Source: Auanema rhodensis | Taxonomy: Eukaryota > Nematoda > Chromadorea > Rhabditida > Rhabditidae | Assembly (NCBI GenBank): GCA_964057225.1 | Contig: OZ059900.1 | Location: 19,731,638-19,795,637 of the forward strand | Length of the DNA: 64,000 bases | Reading direction: 5' to 3' | Part shown: positions 24,309 through 37,994 of the stretch, in pieces | How the letters are laid out: each line of letters starts with the position of its first letter | Numbering within the stretch: position 1 is the stretch's first letter | Translations under genes and position numbers: made by a program | The notes under the pieces: model-generated | The model's database searches: none | What the model was told of the DNA's origin: nothing | The model's input: the letters and a program-made list of their open reading frames with translations, nothing else

Positions 24309-26360
24309 TTTCCTTAATTTTCTAACCCCTGTTTTTTTGTCGTGAAAGTGGAACTAGACGTTGTACAAACAATTTTGAGCTAGGTTTCATTGACATTGCA
24401 TGAGTTTGAACACATGAAATCGTAAGTCAAAACCTTGTTTACAGCGAAATTTCCAAAAACTGGTTTTCCAGCATAATAAAATATTTCTCATGAGAAATAC
24501 TGTGTTTTTGTATTTTTCTAGTGTTCAGCATGTAAAATGCTTCATTTTAGTATGTAACACGATGAAATTCGTTGCATTTGACGACTCATATGAACAAAAA
24601 TCGATTTAATCAATATTAGCCATAAGGGGCGTGCCCTCAGAATATGCTAATTTCATTAATTTTCTAACCCCGGTTTTTTTGTCGTGAAAGTGGATTTAGA
24701 CGTTGTAGGAACAATTTTGAGCTAGGTTTCATTGACATTGCATGAGTTTGAACACATGAAATCGTAAGTCAAAACCTTGTTTACAGCGAAATTTCCAAAA
24801 ACTGGTTTTCCAGCATAATAAAATATTTCTCATGGGAAATACTGTGTTTTTGTATTTTTCTAGTGTTCAGCATGTAAAATGCTTCATTTTAGTATGTAAC
24901 ACGCTGAAATTCGTTGCATTTGACTACTCATATGAACAAAAATCGATTTAATCAATATTAGCCATAAGGGGCGTGCCCTCAGAATATGCTAATTTCCTTA
25001 ATTTTCTAACCCCTGTTTTTTTGTCGTGAAAGTGGAACTAGACGTTGTACAAACAATTTTGAGCTAGGTTTCATTGACATTGCATGAGTTTGAACACATG
25101 AAATCGTAAGTCAAAACCTTGTTTACAGCGAAATTTCCAAAAACTGGTTTTCCAGCATAATAAAATATTTCTCATGAGAAATACTGTGTTTTTGTATTTT
25201 TCTAGTGTTCAGCATGTAAAATGCTTCATTTTAGTATGTAACACGATGAAATTCGTTGCATTTGACGACTCATATGAACAAAAATCGATTTAATCAATAT
25301 TAGCCATAAGGGGCGTGCCCTCAGAATATGCTAATTTCATTAATTTTCTAACCCCTGTTTTTTTGTCGTGAAAGTGGAACTAGACGTTGTAGGAACAATT
25401 TTGAGCTAGGTTTCATTGACATTGCATGAGTTTGAACACATGAAATCGTAAGTCAAAACCTTGTTTACAGCGAAATTTCCAAAAACTGGTTTTCCAGCAT
25501 AATAAAATATTTCTCATGGGAAATACTGTGTTTTTGTATTTTTCTAGTGTTCAGCATGTAAAATGCTTCATTTTAGTATGTAACACGCTGAAATTCGTTG
25601 CATTTGACGACTCATATGAACAAAAATCGATTTAATCAATATTAGCCATAAGGGGCGTGCCCTCAGAATATGCTAATTTCCTTAATTTTCTAACCCCTGT
25701 TTTTTTGTCGTGAAAGTGGAACTAGACGTTGTACAAACAATTTTGAGCTAGGTTTCATTGACATTGCATGAGTTTGAACACATGAAATCGTAAGTCAAAA
25801 CCTTGTTTACAGCGAAATTTCCAAAAACTGGTTTTCCAGCATAATAAAATATTTCTCATGAGAAATACTGTGTTTTTGTATTTTTCTAGTGTTCAGCATG
25901 TAAAATGCTTCATTTTAGTATGTAACACGATGAAATTCGTTGCATTTGACGACTCATATGAACAAAAATCGATTTAATCAATATTAGCCATAAGGGGCGT
26001 GCCCTCAGAATATGCTAATTTCATTAATTTTCTAACCCCTGTTTTTTTGTCGTGAAAGTGGAACTAGACGTTGTAGGAACAATTTTGAGCTAGGTTTCAT
26101 TGACATTGCATGAGTTTGAACACATGAAATCGTAAGTCAAAACCTTGTTTACAGCGAAATTTCCAAAAACTGGTTTTCCAGCATAATAAAATATTTCTCA
26201 TGGGAAATACTGTGTTTTTGTATTTTTCTAGTGTTCAGCATGTAAAATGCTTCATTTTAGTATGTAACACGCTGAAATTCGTTGCATTTGACGACTCATA
26301 TGAACAAAAATCGATTTAATCAATATTAGCCATAAGGGGCGTGCCCTCAGAATATGCTAA
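24309..26360 (+). repeat. Dimeric higher-order repeat (684 bp x 3)
   Basis: Units at 24309, 24993 and 25677 share tacaaac, catgAgaaat and cacgAtgaaa. Units at 24651, 25335 and 26019 share cattaatttt, taggaac and catgGgaaat. The unit at 24651 also has cccgg, ggatttag and gactac, shared with 23967, showing mixing between neighbouring pairs. Confidence 0.85.
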
Positions 26361-29098
26361 TTTCCTTAATTTTCTAACCCCTGTTTTTTTGTCGTGAAAG
26401 TGGAACTAGACGTTGTACAAACAATTTTGAGCTAGGTTTCATTGACATTGCATGAGTTTGAACACATGAAATCGTAAGTCAAAACCTTGTTTACAGCGAA
26501 ATTTCCAAAAACTGGTTTTCCAGCATAATAAAATATTTCTCATGAGAAATACTGTGTTTTTGTATTTTTCTAGTGTTCAGCATGTAAAATGCTTCATTTT
26601 AGTATGTAACACGCTGAAATTCGTTGCATTTGACGACTCATATGAACAAAAATCGATTTAATCAATATTAGCCATAAGGGGCGTGCCCTCAGAATATGCT
26701 AATTTCCTTAATTTTCTAACCCCTGTTTTTTTTGTCGTGAAAGTGGAACTAGACGTTGTAGGAACAATTTTGAGCTAGGTTTCATTGACATTGCATGAGT
26801 TTGAACACATGAAATCGTAAGTCAAAACCTTGTTTACAGCGAAATTTCCAAAAACTGGTTTTCCAGCATAATAAAATATTTCTCATGGGAAATACTGTGT
26901 TTTTGTATTTTTCTAGTGTTCAGCATGTAAAATGGTTCATTTTAGTATGTAACACGCTGAAATTCGTTGCATTTGACGACTCATATGAACAAAAATCGAT
27001 TTAATCAATATTAGCCATAAGGGGCGTGCCCTCAGAATATGCTAATTTCCTTAATTTTCTAACCCCGGTTTTTTTGTCGTGAAAGTGGAATTAGACGTTG
27101 TAGGAACAATTTTGAGCTAGGTTTCATTGACATTGCATGAGTTTGAACACATGAAATCGTAAGTCAAAACCTTGTTTACAGCGAAATTTCCAAAAACTGG
27201 TTTTCCAGCATAATAAAATATTTCTCATGGGAAATACTGTGTTTTTGTATTTTTCTAGTGTTCAGCATGTAAAATGCTTCATATTAGTATGTAACACGCT
27301 GAAATTCGTTGCATTTGACGACTCATATGAACAAAAATCGATTTAATCAATATTAGCCATAAGGGGCGTGCCCTCAGAATATGCTAATTTCCTTAATTTT
27401 CTAACCCCTGTTTTTTTGTCGTGAAAGTGGAACTAGACGTTGTACAAACAATTTTGAGCTAGGTTTCATTGACATTGCATGAGTTTGAACACATGAAATC
27501 GTAAGTCAAAACCTTGTTTACAGCGAAATTTCCAAAAACTGGTTTTCCAGCATAATAAAATATTTCTCATGAGAAATACTGTGTTTTTGTATTTTTCTAG
27601 TGTTCAGCATGTAAAATGCTTCATTTTAGTATGTAACACGCTGAAATTCGTTGCATTTGACGACTCATATGAACAAAAATCGATTTAATCAATATTAGCC
27701 ATAAGGGGCGTGCCCTCAGAATATGCTAATTTCCTTAATTTTCTAACCCCTGTTTTTTTGTCGTGAAAGTGGAACTAGACGTTGTACAAACAATTTTGAG
27801 CTAGGTTTCATTGACATTGCATGAGTTTGAACACATGAAATCGTAAGTCAAAACCTTGTTTACAGCGAAATTTCCAAAAACTGGTTTTCCAGCATAATAA
27901 AATATTTCTCATGAGAAATACTGTGTTTTTGTATTTTTCTAGTGTTCAGCATGTAAAATGCTTCATTTTAGTATGTAACACGCTGAAATTCGTTGCATTT
28001 GACGACTCATATGAACAAAAATCGATTTAATCAATATTAGCCATAAGGGGCGTGCCCTCAGAATATGCTAATTTCCTTAATTTTCTAACCCCTGTTTTTT
28101 TTGTCGTGAAAGTGGAACTAGACGTTGTAGGAACAATTTTGAGCTAGGTTTCATTGACATTGCATGAGTTTGAACACATGAAATCGTAAGTCAAAACCTT
28201 GTTTACAGCGAAATTTCCAAAAACTGGTTTTCCAGCATAATAAAATATTTCTCATGGGAAATACTGTGTTTTTGTATTTTTCTAGTGTTCAGCATGTAAA
28301 ATGGTTCATTTTAGTATGTAACACGCTGAAATTCGTTGCATTTGACGACTCATATGAACAAAAATCGATTTAATCAATATTAGCCATAAGGGGCGTGCCC
28401 TCAGAATATGCTAATTTCCTTAATTTTCTAACCCCGGTTTTTTTGTCGTGAAAGTGGAATTAGACGTTGTAGGAACAATTTTGAGCTAGGTTTCATTGAC
28501 ATTGCATGAGTTTGAACACATGAAATCGTAAGTCAAAACCTTGTTTACAGCGAAATTTCCAAAAACTGGTTTTCCAGCATAATAAAATATTTCTCATGGG
28601 AAATACTGTGTTTTTGTATTTTTCTAGTGTTCAGCATGTAAAATGCTTCATATTAGTATGTAACACGCTGAAATTCGTTGCATTTGACGACTCATATGAA
28701 CAAAAATCGATTTAATCAATATTAGCCATAAGGGGCGTGCCCTCAGAATATGCTAATTTCCTTAATTTTCTAACCCCTGTTTTTTTGTCGTGAAAGTGGA
28801 ACTAGACGTTGTACAAACAATTTTGAGCTAGGTTTCATTGACATTGCATGAGTTTGAACACATGAAATCGTAAGTCAAAACCTTGTTTACAGCGAAATTT
28901 CCAAAAACTGGTTTTCCAGCATAATAAAATATTTCTCATGAGAAATACTGTGTTTTTGTATTTTTCTAGTGTTCAGCATGTAAAATGCTTCATTTTAGTA
29001 TGTAACACGCTGAAATTCGTTGCATTTGACGACTCATATGAACAAAAATCGATTTAATCAATATTAGCCATAAGGGGCGTGCCCTCAGAATATGCTAA
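26361..29098 (+). repeat. Four-unit higher-order repeat, two copies (1369 bp each)
   Basis: Copies are 26361-27729 and 27730-29098. The order is tacaaac/catgAg; 8-T run with taggaac and aaatggttc; cccgg with gaattag and catattag; tacaaac/catgAg. The rare aaatggttc and catattag variants recur at exactly 1369 bp, so the duplication looks recent. Confidence 0.9.
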
Positions 29099-29440
29099 TT
29101 TCCTTAATTTTCTAACCCCTGTTTTTTTGTCGTGAAAGTGGAACTAGACGTTGTACAAACAATTTTGAGCTAGGTTTCATTGACATTGCATGAGTTTGAA
29201 CACATGAAATCGTAAGTCAAAACCTTGTTTACAGCGAAATTTCCAAAAACTGGTTTTCCAGCATAATAAAATATTTCTCATGAGAAATACTGTGTTTTTG
29301 TATTTTTCTAGTGTTCAGCATGTAAAATGCTTCATTTTAGTATGTAACACGATGAAATTCGTTGCATTTGACGACTCATATGAACAAAAATCGATTTAAT
29401 CAATATTAGCCATAAGGGGCGTGCCCTCAGAATATGCTAA

Positions 29441-32400
29441 TTTCATTAATTTTCTAACCCCGGTTTTTTTGTCGTGAAAGTGGATTTAGACGTTGTAGGA
29501 ACAATTTTGAGCTAGGTTTCATTGACATTGCATGAGTTTGAACACATGAAATCGTAAGTCAAAACCTTGTTTACAGCGAAATTTCCAAAAACTGGTTTTC
29601 CAGCATAATAAAATATTTCTCATGGGAAATACTGTGTTTTTGTATTTTTCTAGTGTTCAGCATGTAAAATGCTTCATTTTAGTATGTAACACGCTGAAAT
29701 TCGTTGCATTTGACGACTCATATGAACAAAAATCGATTTAATCAATATTAGCCATAAGGGGCGTGCCCTCAGAATATGCTAATTTCCTTAATTTTCTAAC
29801 CCCTGTTTTTTTGTCGTGAAAGTGGAACTAGACGTTGTACAAACAATTTTGAGCTAGGTTTCATTGACATTGCATGAGTTTGAACACATGAAATCGTAAG
29901 TCAAAACCTTGTTTACAGCGAAATTTCCAAAAACTGGTTTTCCAGCATAATAAAATATTTCTCATGAGAAATACTGTGTTTTTGTATTTTTCTAGTGTTC
30001 AGCATGTAAAATGCTTCATTTTAGTATGTAACACGCTGAAATTCGTTGCATTTGACGACTCATATGAACAAAAATCGATTTAATCAATATTAGCCATAAG
30101 GGGCGTGCCCTCAGAATATGCTAATTTCCTTAATTTTCTAACCCCTGTTTTTTTTGTCGTGAAAGTGGAACTAGACGTTGTAGGAACAATTTTGAGCTAG
30201 GTTTCATTGACATTGCATGAGTTTGAACACATGAAATCGTAAGTCAAAACCTTGTTTACAGCGAAATTTCCAAAAACTGGTTTTCCAGCATAATAAAATA
30301 TTTCTCATGGGAAATACTGTGTTTTTGTATTTTTCTAGTGTTCAGCATGTAAAATGCTTCATTTTAGTATGTAACACGCTGAAATTCGTTGCATTTGACG
30401 ACTCATATGAACAAAAATCGATTTAATCAATATTAGCCATAAGGGGCGTGCCCTCAGAATATGCTAATTTCCTTAATTTTCTAACCCCTGTTTTTTTGTC
30501 GTGAAAGTGGAACTAGACGTTGTACAAACAATTTTGAGCTAGGTTTCATTGACATTGCATGAGTTTGAACACATGAAATCGTAAGTCAAAACCTTGTTTA
30601 CAGCGAAATTTCCAAAAACTGGTTTTCCAGCATAATAAAATATTTCTCATGAGAAATACTGTGTTTTTGTATTTTTCTAGTGTTCAGCATGTAAAATGCT
30701 TCATTTTAGTATGTAACACGCTGAAATTCGTTGCATTTGACGACTCATATGAACAAAAATCGATTTAATCAATATTAGCCATAAGGGGCGTGCCCTCAGA
30801 ATATGCTAATTTCCTTAATTTTCTAACCCCTGTTTTTTTTGTCGTGAAAGTGGAACTAGACGTTGTAGGAACAATTTTGAGCTAGGTTTCATTGACATTG
30901 CATGAGTTTGAACACATGAAATCGTAAGTCAAAACCTTGTTTACAGCGAAATTTCCAAAAACTGGTTTTCCAGCATAATAAAATATTTCTCATGGGAAAT
31001 ACTGTGTTTTTGTATTTTTATAGTGTTCAGCATGTAAAATGCTTCATTTTAGTATGTAACACGCTGAAATTCGTTGCATTTGACGACTCATATGAACAAA
31101 AATCGATTTAATCAATATTAGCCATAAGAGGCGTGCCCTCAGAATATGCTAATTTCCTTAATTTTCTAACCCCTGTTTTTTGTCGTGAAAGTGGAACTAG
31201 ACGTTGTAGGAACAATTTTGAGCTAGGTTTCATTGACATTGCATGAGTTTGAACACATGAAATCGTAAGTCAAAACCTTGTTTACAGCGAAATTTCCAAA
31301 AACTGGTTTTCCAGCATAATAAAATATTTCTCATGGGAAATACTGTGTTTTTGTATTTTTATAGTGTTCAGCATGTAAAATGCTTCATTTTAGTATGTAA
31401 CACGCTGAAATTCGTTGCATTTGACGACTCATATGAACAAAAATCGATTTAATCAATATTAGCCATAAGAGGCGTGCCCTCAGAATATGCTAATTTCCTT
31501 AATTTTCTAACCCCTGTTTTTTTGTCGTGAAAGTGGAACTAGACGTTGTAGGAACAATTTTGAGCTAGGTTTCATTGACATTGCATGAGTTTGAACACAT
31601 GAAATCGTAAGTCAAAAACTTGTTTACAGCGAAATTTCCAAAAACTGGTTTTCCAGCATAATAAAATATTTCTCATGGGAAATACTGTGTTTTTGTATTT
31701 TTCTAGTGTTCAGCATGTGAAATGCTTCATTTTAGTATGTAACACGCTGAAATTCGTTGCATTTGACGACTCATATGAACAAAAATCGATTTAATCAATA
31801 TTAGCCATAAGGGGCGTGCCCTCAGAATATGCTAATTTCCTAAATTTTCTAACCCCTGTTTTTTTGTCGTGAAAGTGGAACTAGACGTTGTACGAACAAT
31901 TTTGAGCTAGGTTTCATTGACATTGCATGAGTTTGAACACATGAAATCGTAAGTCAAAACCTTGTTTACAGCGAAATTTCCAAAACCTGGTTTTCCAGCA
32001 TAATAAAATATTTCTCATGGGAAATACTGTGTTTTTGTATTTTTCTAGTGTTCAGCATGTAAAATGCTTCATTTTAGTATGTAACACGCTGAAATTCGTT
32101 GCATTTGACGACTCATATGAACAAAAATCGATTTAATCAATATTAGCCATAAGGGGCGTGCCCTCAGAATATGCTAATTTCCTTAATTTTCTAACCCCTG
32201 TTTTTTTGTCGTGAAAGTGGAACTAGACGTTGTACGAACAATTTTGAGCTAGGTTTCATTGACATTGCATGAGTTTGAACACATGAAATCGTAAGTCAAA
32301 ACCTTGTTTACAGCGAAAATTCCAAAAACTGGTTTTCCAGCATAATAAAATATTTCTCATGGGAAATACTGTGTTTTTGTATTTTTCTAGTGTTCAGCAT

Positions 32401-33546
32401 GTAAAATGCTTCATTTTAGTATGTAACACGCTGAAATTCGTTGCATTTGACGACTCATATGAACAAAAATCGATTTAATCAATATTAGCCATAAGGGGCG
32501 TGCCCTCAGAATATGCTAATTTCCTTAATTTTCTAACCCCTGTTTTTTTGTCGTGAAAGTGGAACTAGACGTTGTACGAACAATTTTGAGCTAGGTTTCA
32601 TTGACATTGCATGAGTTTGAACACATGAAATCGTAAGTCAAAACCTTGTTTACAGCGAAAATTCCAAAAACTGGTTTTCCAGCATAATAAAATATTTCTC
32701 ATGGGAAATACTGTGTTTTTGTATTTTTCTAGTATTCAGCATGTAAAATACTTCATTTTAGTATGTAACACGCTGAAATTCGTTGCATTTGACGACTCAT
32801 ATGAACAAAAATCGATTTAATCAATATTAGCCATAAGGGGCGTGCCCTCAGAATATGCTAATTTCCTAAATTTTCTAACCCCTGTTTTTTTGTCGTGAAA
32901 GTGGAACCAGACGTTGTACGAACAATTTTGAGCTAGGTTTCATTGACATTGCATGAGTTTGAACACATGAAATCGTATGTCAAAACCTTGTTTACAGCGA
33001 AATTTCCAAAAACTGGTTTTCCAGCATAATAAAATATTTCTCATGGGAAATACTGTGTTTTTGTATTTTTCTAGTGTTCAGCATGTAAAATGCTTCATTT
33101 TAGTATGTAACACGCTGAAATTCGTTGCATTTGACTACTCATATGAACAAAAATCGATTTAATCAATATTAGCCATAAGGGGCGTGCCCTCAGAATATGC
33201 TAATTTCCTTAATTTTCTAACCCCTGTTTTTTTGTCGTGAAAGTGGAACTAGACGTTGTACAAACAATTTTGAGCTAGGTTTTTATTGACATTGCATGAG
33301 TTTGAACACATGAAATCGTAAGTCAAAACCTTGTTTACAGCGAAATTTCCAAAAACTGGTTTTCCAGCATAATAAAATATTTCTCATGGGAAATACTGTG
33401 TTTTTGTATTTTTCTACTGTTCAGCATGTAAAATGTTTCATTTTAGTATTTAACACGCTGAAATTCGTTGCATTTGACGACTCATATGAACAAAAATCGA
33501 TTTAATCAATATTAGCCATAAGGGGCGTGCCCTCAGAATATGCTAA
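29441..33546 (+). repeat. Twelve-unit higher-order repeat, copy 1 (4106 bp)
   Basis: Units start at 29441, 29783, 30125, 30468, 30810, 31153, 31494, 31836, 32178, 32520, 32862 and 33204. Rare markers in order: 8 Ts (30125); 8 Ts with tttttatag and aagaggcg (30810); 6 Ts with aagaggcg (31153); caaaaacttg with tgtgaaatg (31494); cctaaatt with aaacctgg (31836); gcgaaaattcc (32178, 32520); aaatactt (32520); ggaaccag with cgtatgtc (32862); gtttttattgac with ctactgttc and gtatttaac (33204). The same series recurs 4106 bp downstream. Its first unit differs from copy 2 by cccgg and ggatttag. Confidence 0.93.
32977..33162 (+). other. Chance 61-codon ORF in satellite (not a gene)
   Basis: The ATG at 32977 arises because gtaagt has mutated to gtatgt in this unit. 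The frame then stays open for 61 codons before a stop in the satellite consensus. No domain, signal peptide or family resemblance is visible, and the same unmutated stretch in the other units lacks this start. It differs from the ORF at 37083-37268 by one residue (Tyr for Asp), from gactac against gacgac. I do not consider it protein-coding. Confidence 0.9.
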
Positions 33547-36500
33547 TTTCATTAATTTTCTAACCCCTGTTTTTTTGTCGTGAAAGTGGAACTAGACGTT
33601 GTAGGAACAATTTTGAGCTAGGTTTCATTGACATTGCATGAGTTTGAACACATGAAATCGTAAGTCAAAACCTTGTTTACAGCGAAATTTCCAAAAACTG
33701 GTTTTCCAGCATAATAAAATATTTCTCATGGGAAATACTGTGTTTTTGTATTTTTCTAGTGTTCAGCATGTAAAATGCTTCATTTTAGTATGTAACACGC
33801 TGAAATTCGTTGCATTTGACGACTCATATGAACAAAAATCGATTTAATCAATATTAGCCATAAGGGGCGTGCCCTCAGAATATGCTAATTTCCTTAATTT
33901 TCTAACCCCTGTTTTTTTGTCGTGAAAGTGGAACTAGACGTTGTACAAACAATTTTGAGCTAGGTTTCATTGACATTGCATGAGTTTGAACACATGAAAT
34001 CGTAAGTCAAAACCTTGTTTACAGCGAAATTTCCAAAAACTGGTTTTCCAGCATAATAAAATATTTCTCATGAGAAATACTGTGTTTTTGTATTTTTCTA
34101 GTGTTCAGCATGTAAAATGCTTCATTTTAGTATGTAACACGCTGAAATTCGTTGCATTTGACGACTCATATGAACAAAAATCGATTTAATCAATATTAGC
34201 CATAAGGGGCGTGCCCTCAGAATATGCTAATTTCCTTAATTTTCTAACCCCTGTTTTTTTTGTCGTGAAAGTGGAACTAGACGTTGTAGGAACAATTTTG
34301 AGCTAGGTTTCATTGACATTGCATGAGTTTGAACACATGAAATCGTAAGTCAAAACCTTGTTTACAGCGAAATTTCCAAAAACTGGTTTTCCAGCATAAT
34401 AAAATATTTCTCATGGGAAATACTGTGTTTTTGTATTTTTCTAGTGTTCAGCATGTAAAATGCTTCATTTTAGTATGTAACACGCTGAAATTCGTTGCAT
34501 TTGACGACTCATATGAACAAAAATCGATTTAATCAATATTAGCCATAAGGGGCGTGCCCTCAGAATATGCTAATTTCCTTAATTTTCTAACCCCTGTTTT
34601 TTTGTCGTGAAAGTGGAACTAGACGTTGTACAAAAAATTTTGAGCTAGGTTTCATTGACATTGCATGAGTTTGAACACATGAAATCGTAAGTCAAAACCT
34701 TGTTTACAGCGAAATTTCCAAAAACTGGTTTTCCAGCATAATAAAATATTTCTCATGAGAAATACTGTGTTTTTGTATTTTTCTAGTGTTCAGCATGTAA
34801 AATGCTTCATTTTAGTATGTAACACGCTGAAATTCGTTGCATTTGACGACTCATATGAACAAAAATCGATTTAATCAATATTAGCCATAAGGGGCGTGCC
34901 CTCAGAATATGCTAATTTCCTTAATTTTCTAACCCCTGTTTTTTTTGTCGTGAAAGTGGAACTAGACGTTGTAGGAACAATTTTGAGCTAGGTTTCATTG
35001 ACATTGCATGAGTTTGAACACATGAAATCGTAAGTCAAAACCTTGTTTACAGCGAAATTTCCAAAAACTGGTTTTCCAGCATAATAAAATATTTCTCATG
35101 GGAAATACTGTGTTTTTGTATTTTTATAGTGTTCAGCATGTAAAATGCTTCATTTTAGTATGTAACACGCTGAAATTCGTTGCATTTGACGACTCATATG
35201 AACAAAAATCGATTTAATCAATATTAGCCATAAGAGGCGTGCCCTCAGAATATGCTAATTTCCTTAATTTTCTAACCCCTGTTTTTTGTCGTGAAAGTGG
35301 AACTAGACGTTGTAGGAACAATTTTGAGCTAGGTTTCATTGACATTGCATGAGTTTGAACACATGAAATCGTAAGTCAAAACCTTGTTTACAGCGAAATT
35401 TCCAAAAACTGGTTTTCCAGCATAATAAAATATTTCTCATGGGAAATACTGTGTTTTTGTATTTTTATAGTGTTCAGCATGTAAAATGCTTCATTTTAGT
35501 ATGTAACACGCTGAAATTCGTTGCATTTGACGACTCATATGAACAAAAATCGATTTAATCAATATTAGCCATAAGAGGCGTGCCCTCAGAATATGCTAAT
35601 TTCCTTAATTTTCTAACCCCTGTTTTTTTGTCGTGAAAGTGGAACTAGACGTTGTAGGAACAATTTTGAGCTAGGTTTCATTGACATTGCATGAGTTTGA
35701 ACACATGAAATCGTAAGTCAAAAACTTGTTTACAGCGAAATTTCCAAAAACTGGTTTTCCAGCATAATAAAATATTTCTCATGGGAAATACTGTGTTTTT
35801 GTATTTTTCTAGTGTTCAGCATGTGAAATGCTTCATTTTAGTATGTAACACGCTGAAATTCGTTGCATTTGACGACTCATATGAACAAAAATCGATTTAA
35901 TCAATATTAGCCATAAGGGGCGTGCCCTCAGAATATGCTAATTTCCTAAATTTTCTAACCCCTGTTTTTTTGTCGTGAAAGTGGAACTAGACGTTGTACG
36001 AACAATTTTGAGCTAGGTTTCATTGACATTGCATGAGTTTGAACACATGAAATCGTAAGTCAAAACCTTGTTTACAGCGAAATTTCCAAAACCTGGTTTT
36101 CCAGCATAATAAAATATTTCTCATGGGAAATACTGTGTTTTTGTATTTTTCTAGTGTTCAGCATGTAAAATGCTTCATTTTAGTATGTAACACGCTGAAA
36201 TTCGTTGCATTTGACGACTCATATGAACAAAAATCGATTTAATCAATATTAGCCATAAGGGGCGTGCCCTCAGAATATGCTAATTTCCTTAATTTTCTAA
36301 CCCCTGTTTTTTTGTCGTGAAAGTGGAACTAGACGTTGTACGAACAATTTTGAGCTAGGTTTCATTGACATTGCATGAGTTTGAACACATGAAATCGTAA
36401 GTCAAAACCTTGTTTACAGCGAAAATTCCAAAAACTGGTTTTCCAGCATAATAAAATATTTCTCATGGGAAATACTGTGTTTTTGTATTTTTCTAGTGTT

Positions 36501-37994
36501 CAGCATGTAAAATGCTTCATTTTAGTATGTAACACGCTGAAATTCGTTGCATTTGACGACTCATATGAACAAAAATCGATTTAATCAATATTAGCCATAA
36601 GGGGCGTGCCCTCAGAATATGCTAATTTCCTTAATTTTCTAACCCCTGTTTTTTTGTCGTGAAAGTGGAACTAGACGTTGTACGAACAATTTTGAGCTAG
36701 GTTTCATTGACATTGCATGAGTTTGAACACATGAAATCGTAAGTCAAAACCTTGTTTACAGCGAAAATTCCAAAAACTGGTTTTCCAGCATAATAAAATA
36801 TTTCTCATGGGAAATACTGTGTTTTTGTATTTTTCTAGTGTTCAGCATGTAAAATACTTCATTTTAGTATGTAACACGCTGAAATTCGTTGCATTTGACG
36901 ACTCATATGAACAAAAATCGATTTAATCAATATTAGCCATAAGGGGCGTGCCCTCAGAATATGCTAATTTCCTAAATTTTCTAACCCCTGTTTTTTTGTC
37001 GTGAAAGTGGAACCAGACGTTGTACGAACAATTTTGAGCTAGGTTTCATTGACATTGCATGAGTTTGAACACATGAAATCGTATGTCAAAACCTTGTTTA
37101 CAGCGAAATTTCCAAAAACTGGTTTTCCAGCATAATAAAATATTTCTCATGGGAAATACTGTGTTTTTGTATTTTTCTAGTGTTCAGCATGTAAAATGCT
37201 TCATTTTAGTATGTAACACGCTGAAATTCGTTGCATTTGACGACTCATATGAACAAAAATCGATTTAATCAATATTAGCCATAAGGGGCGTGCCCTCAGA
37301 ATATGCTAATTTCCTTAATTTTCTAACCCCTGTTTTTTTGTCGTGAAAGTGGAACTAGACGTTGTACGAACAATTTTGAGCTAGGTTTCATTGACATTGC
37401 ATGAGTTTGAACACATGAAATCGTAAGTCAAAACCTTGTTTACAGCGAAAATTCCAAAAACTGGTTTTCCAGCATAATAAAATATTTCTCATGGGAAATA
37501 CTGTGTTTTTGTATTTTTCTAGTGTTCAGCATGTAAAATGCTTCATTTCAGTATGTAACACGCTGAAATTCGTTGCATTTGACTACTCATATGAACAAAA
37601 ATCGATTTAATCAATATTAGCCATAAGGGGCGTGCCCTCAGAATATGCTAATTTCCTTAATTTTCTAACCCCTGTTTTTTTGTCGTGAAAGTGGAACTAG
37701 ACGTTGTACAAACAATTTTGAGCTAGGTTTTTATTGACATTGCATGAGTTTGAACACATGAAATCGTAAGTCAAAACCTTGTTTACAGCGAAATTTCCAA
37801 AAACTGGTTTTCCAGCATAATAAAATATTTCTCATGGGAAATACTGTGTTTTTGTATTTTTCTACTGTTCAGCATGTAAAATGTTTCATTTTAGTATTTA
37901 ACACGCTGAAATTCGTTGCATTTGACGACTCATATGAACAAAAATCGATTTAATCAATATTAGCCATAAGGGGCGTGCCCTCAGAATATGCTAA
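33547..37994 (+). repeat. Thirteen-unit higher-order repeat, copy 2 (4448 bp)
   Basis: Units start at 33547, 33889, 34231, 34574, 34916, 35259, 35600, 35942, 36284, 36626, 36968, 37310 and 37652. It repeats the marker order of copy 1 with one extra unit at 37310 (gcgaaaattcc, catttcagtatg, gactac). Through the unit at 36968 the offset to copy 1 is 4106 bp; for the last unit it is 4448 bp. Small private differences (caaaaaatttt at 34574; agtgttcagc at 36626 against agtattcagc at 32520) show some divergence since duplication. Confidence 0.93.
37083..37268 (+). other. Chance 61-codon ORF in duplicated satellite unit (not a gene)
   Basis: This is the copy, 4106 bp downstream, of the ORF at 32977-33162, created by the same gtatgt change inherited through the twelve-unit duplication. 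The two translations differ at one residue. Two near-identical copies here reflect array duplication, not selection for a protein. Confidence 0.9.

Noticed and set aside
32977-33162. 61-codon ORF as a small protein gene
   Set aside because: It lies wholly within the satellite unit, its ATG comes from one point mutation in gtaagt, and its only close copy is the 4106-bp duplicate at 37083-37268. No protein features are visible.
29441-37994. Assembly duplication as the sole cause of the near-identical 4.1 kb copies
   Set aside because: The copies differ by a whole unit and by several private point changes, so they are not one sequence assembled twice. Read support was not available to confirm.
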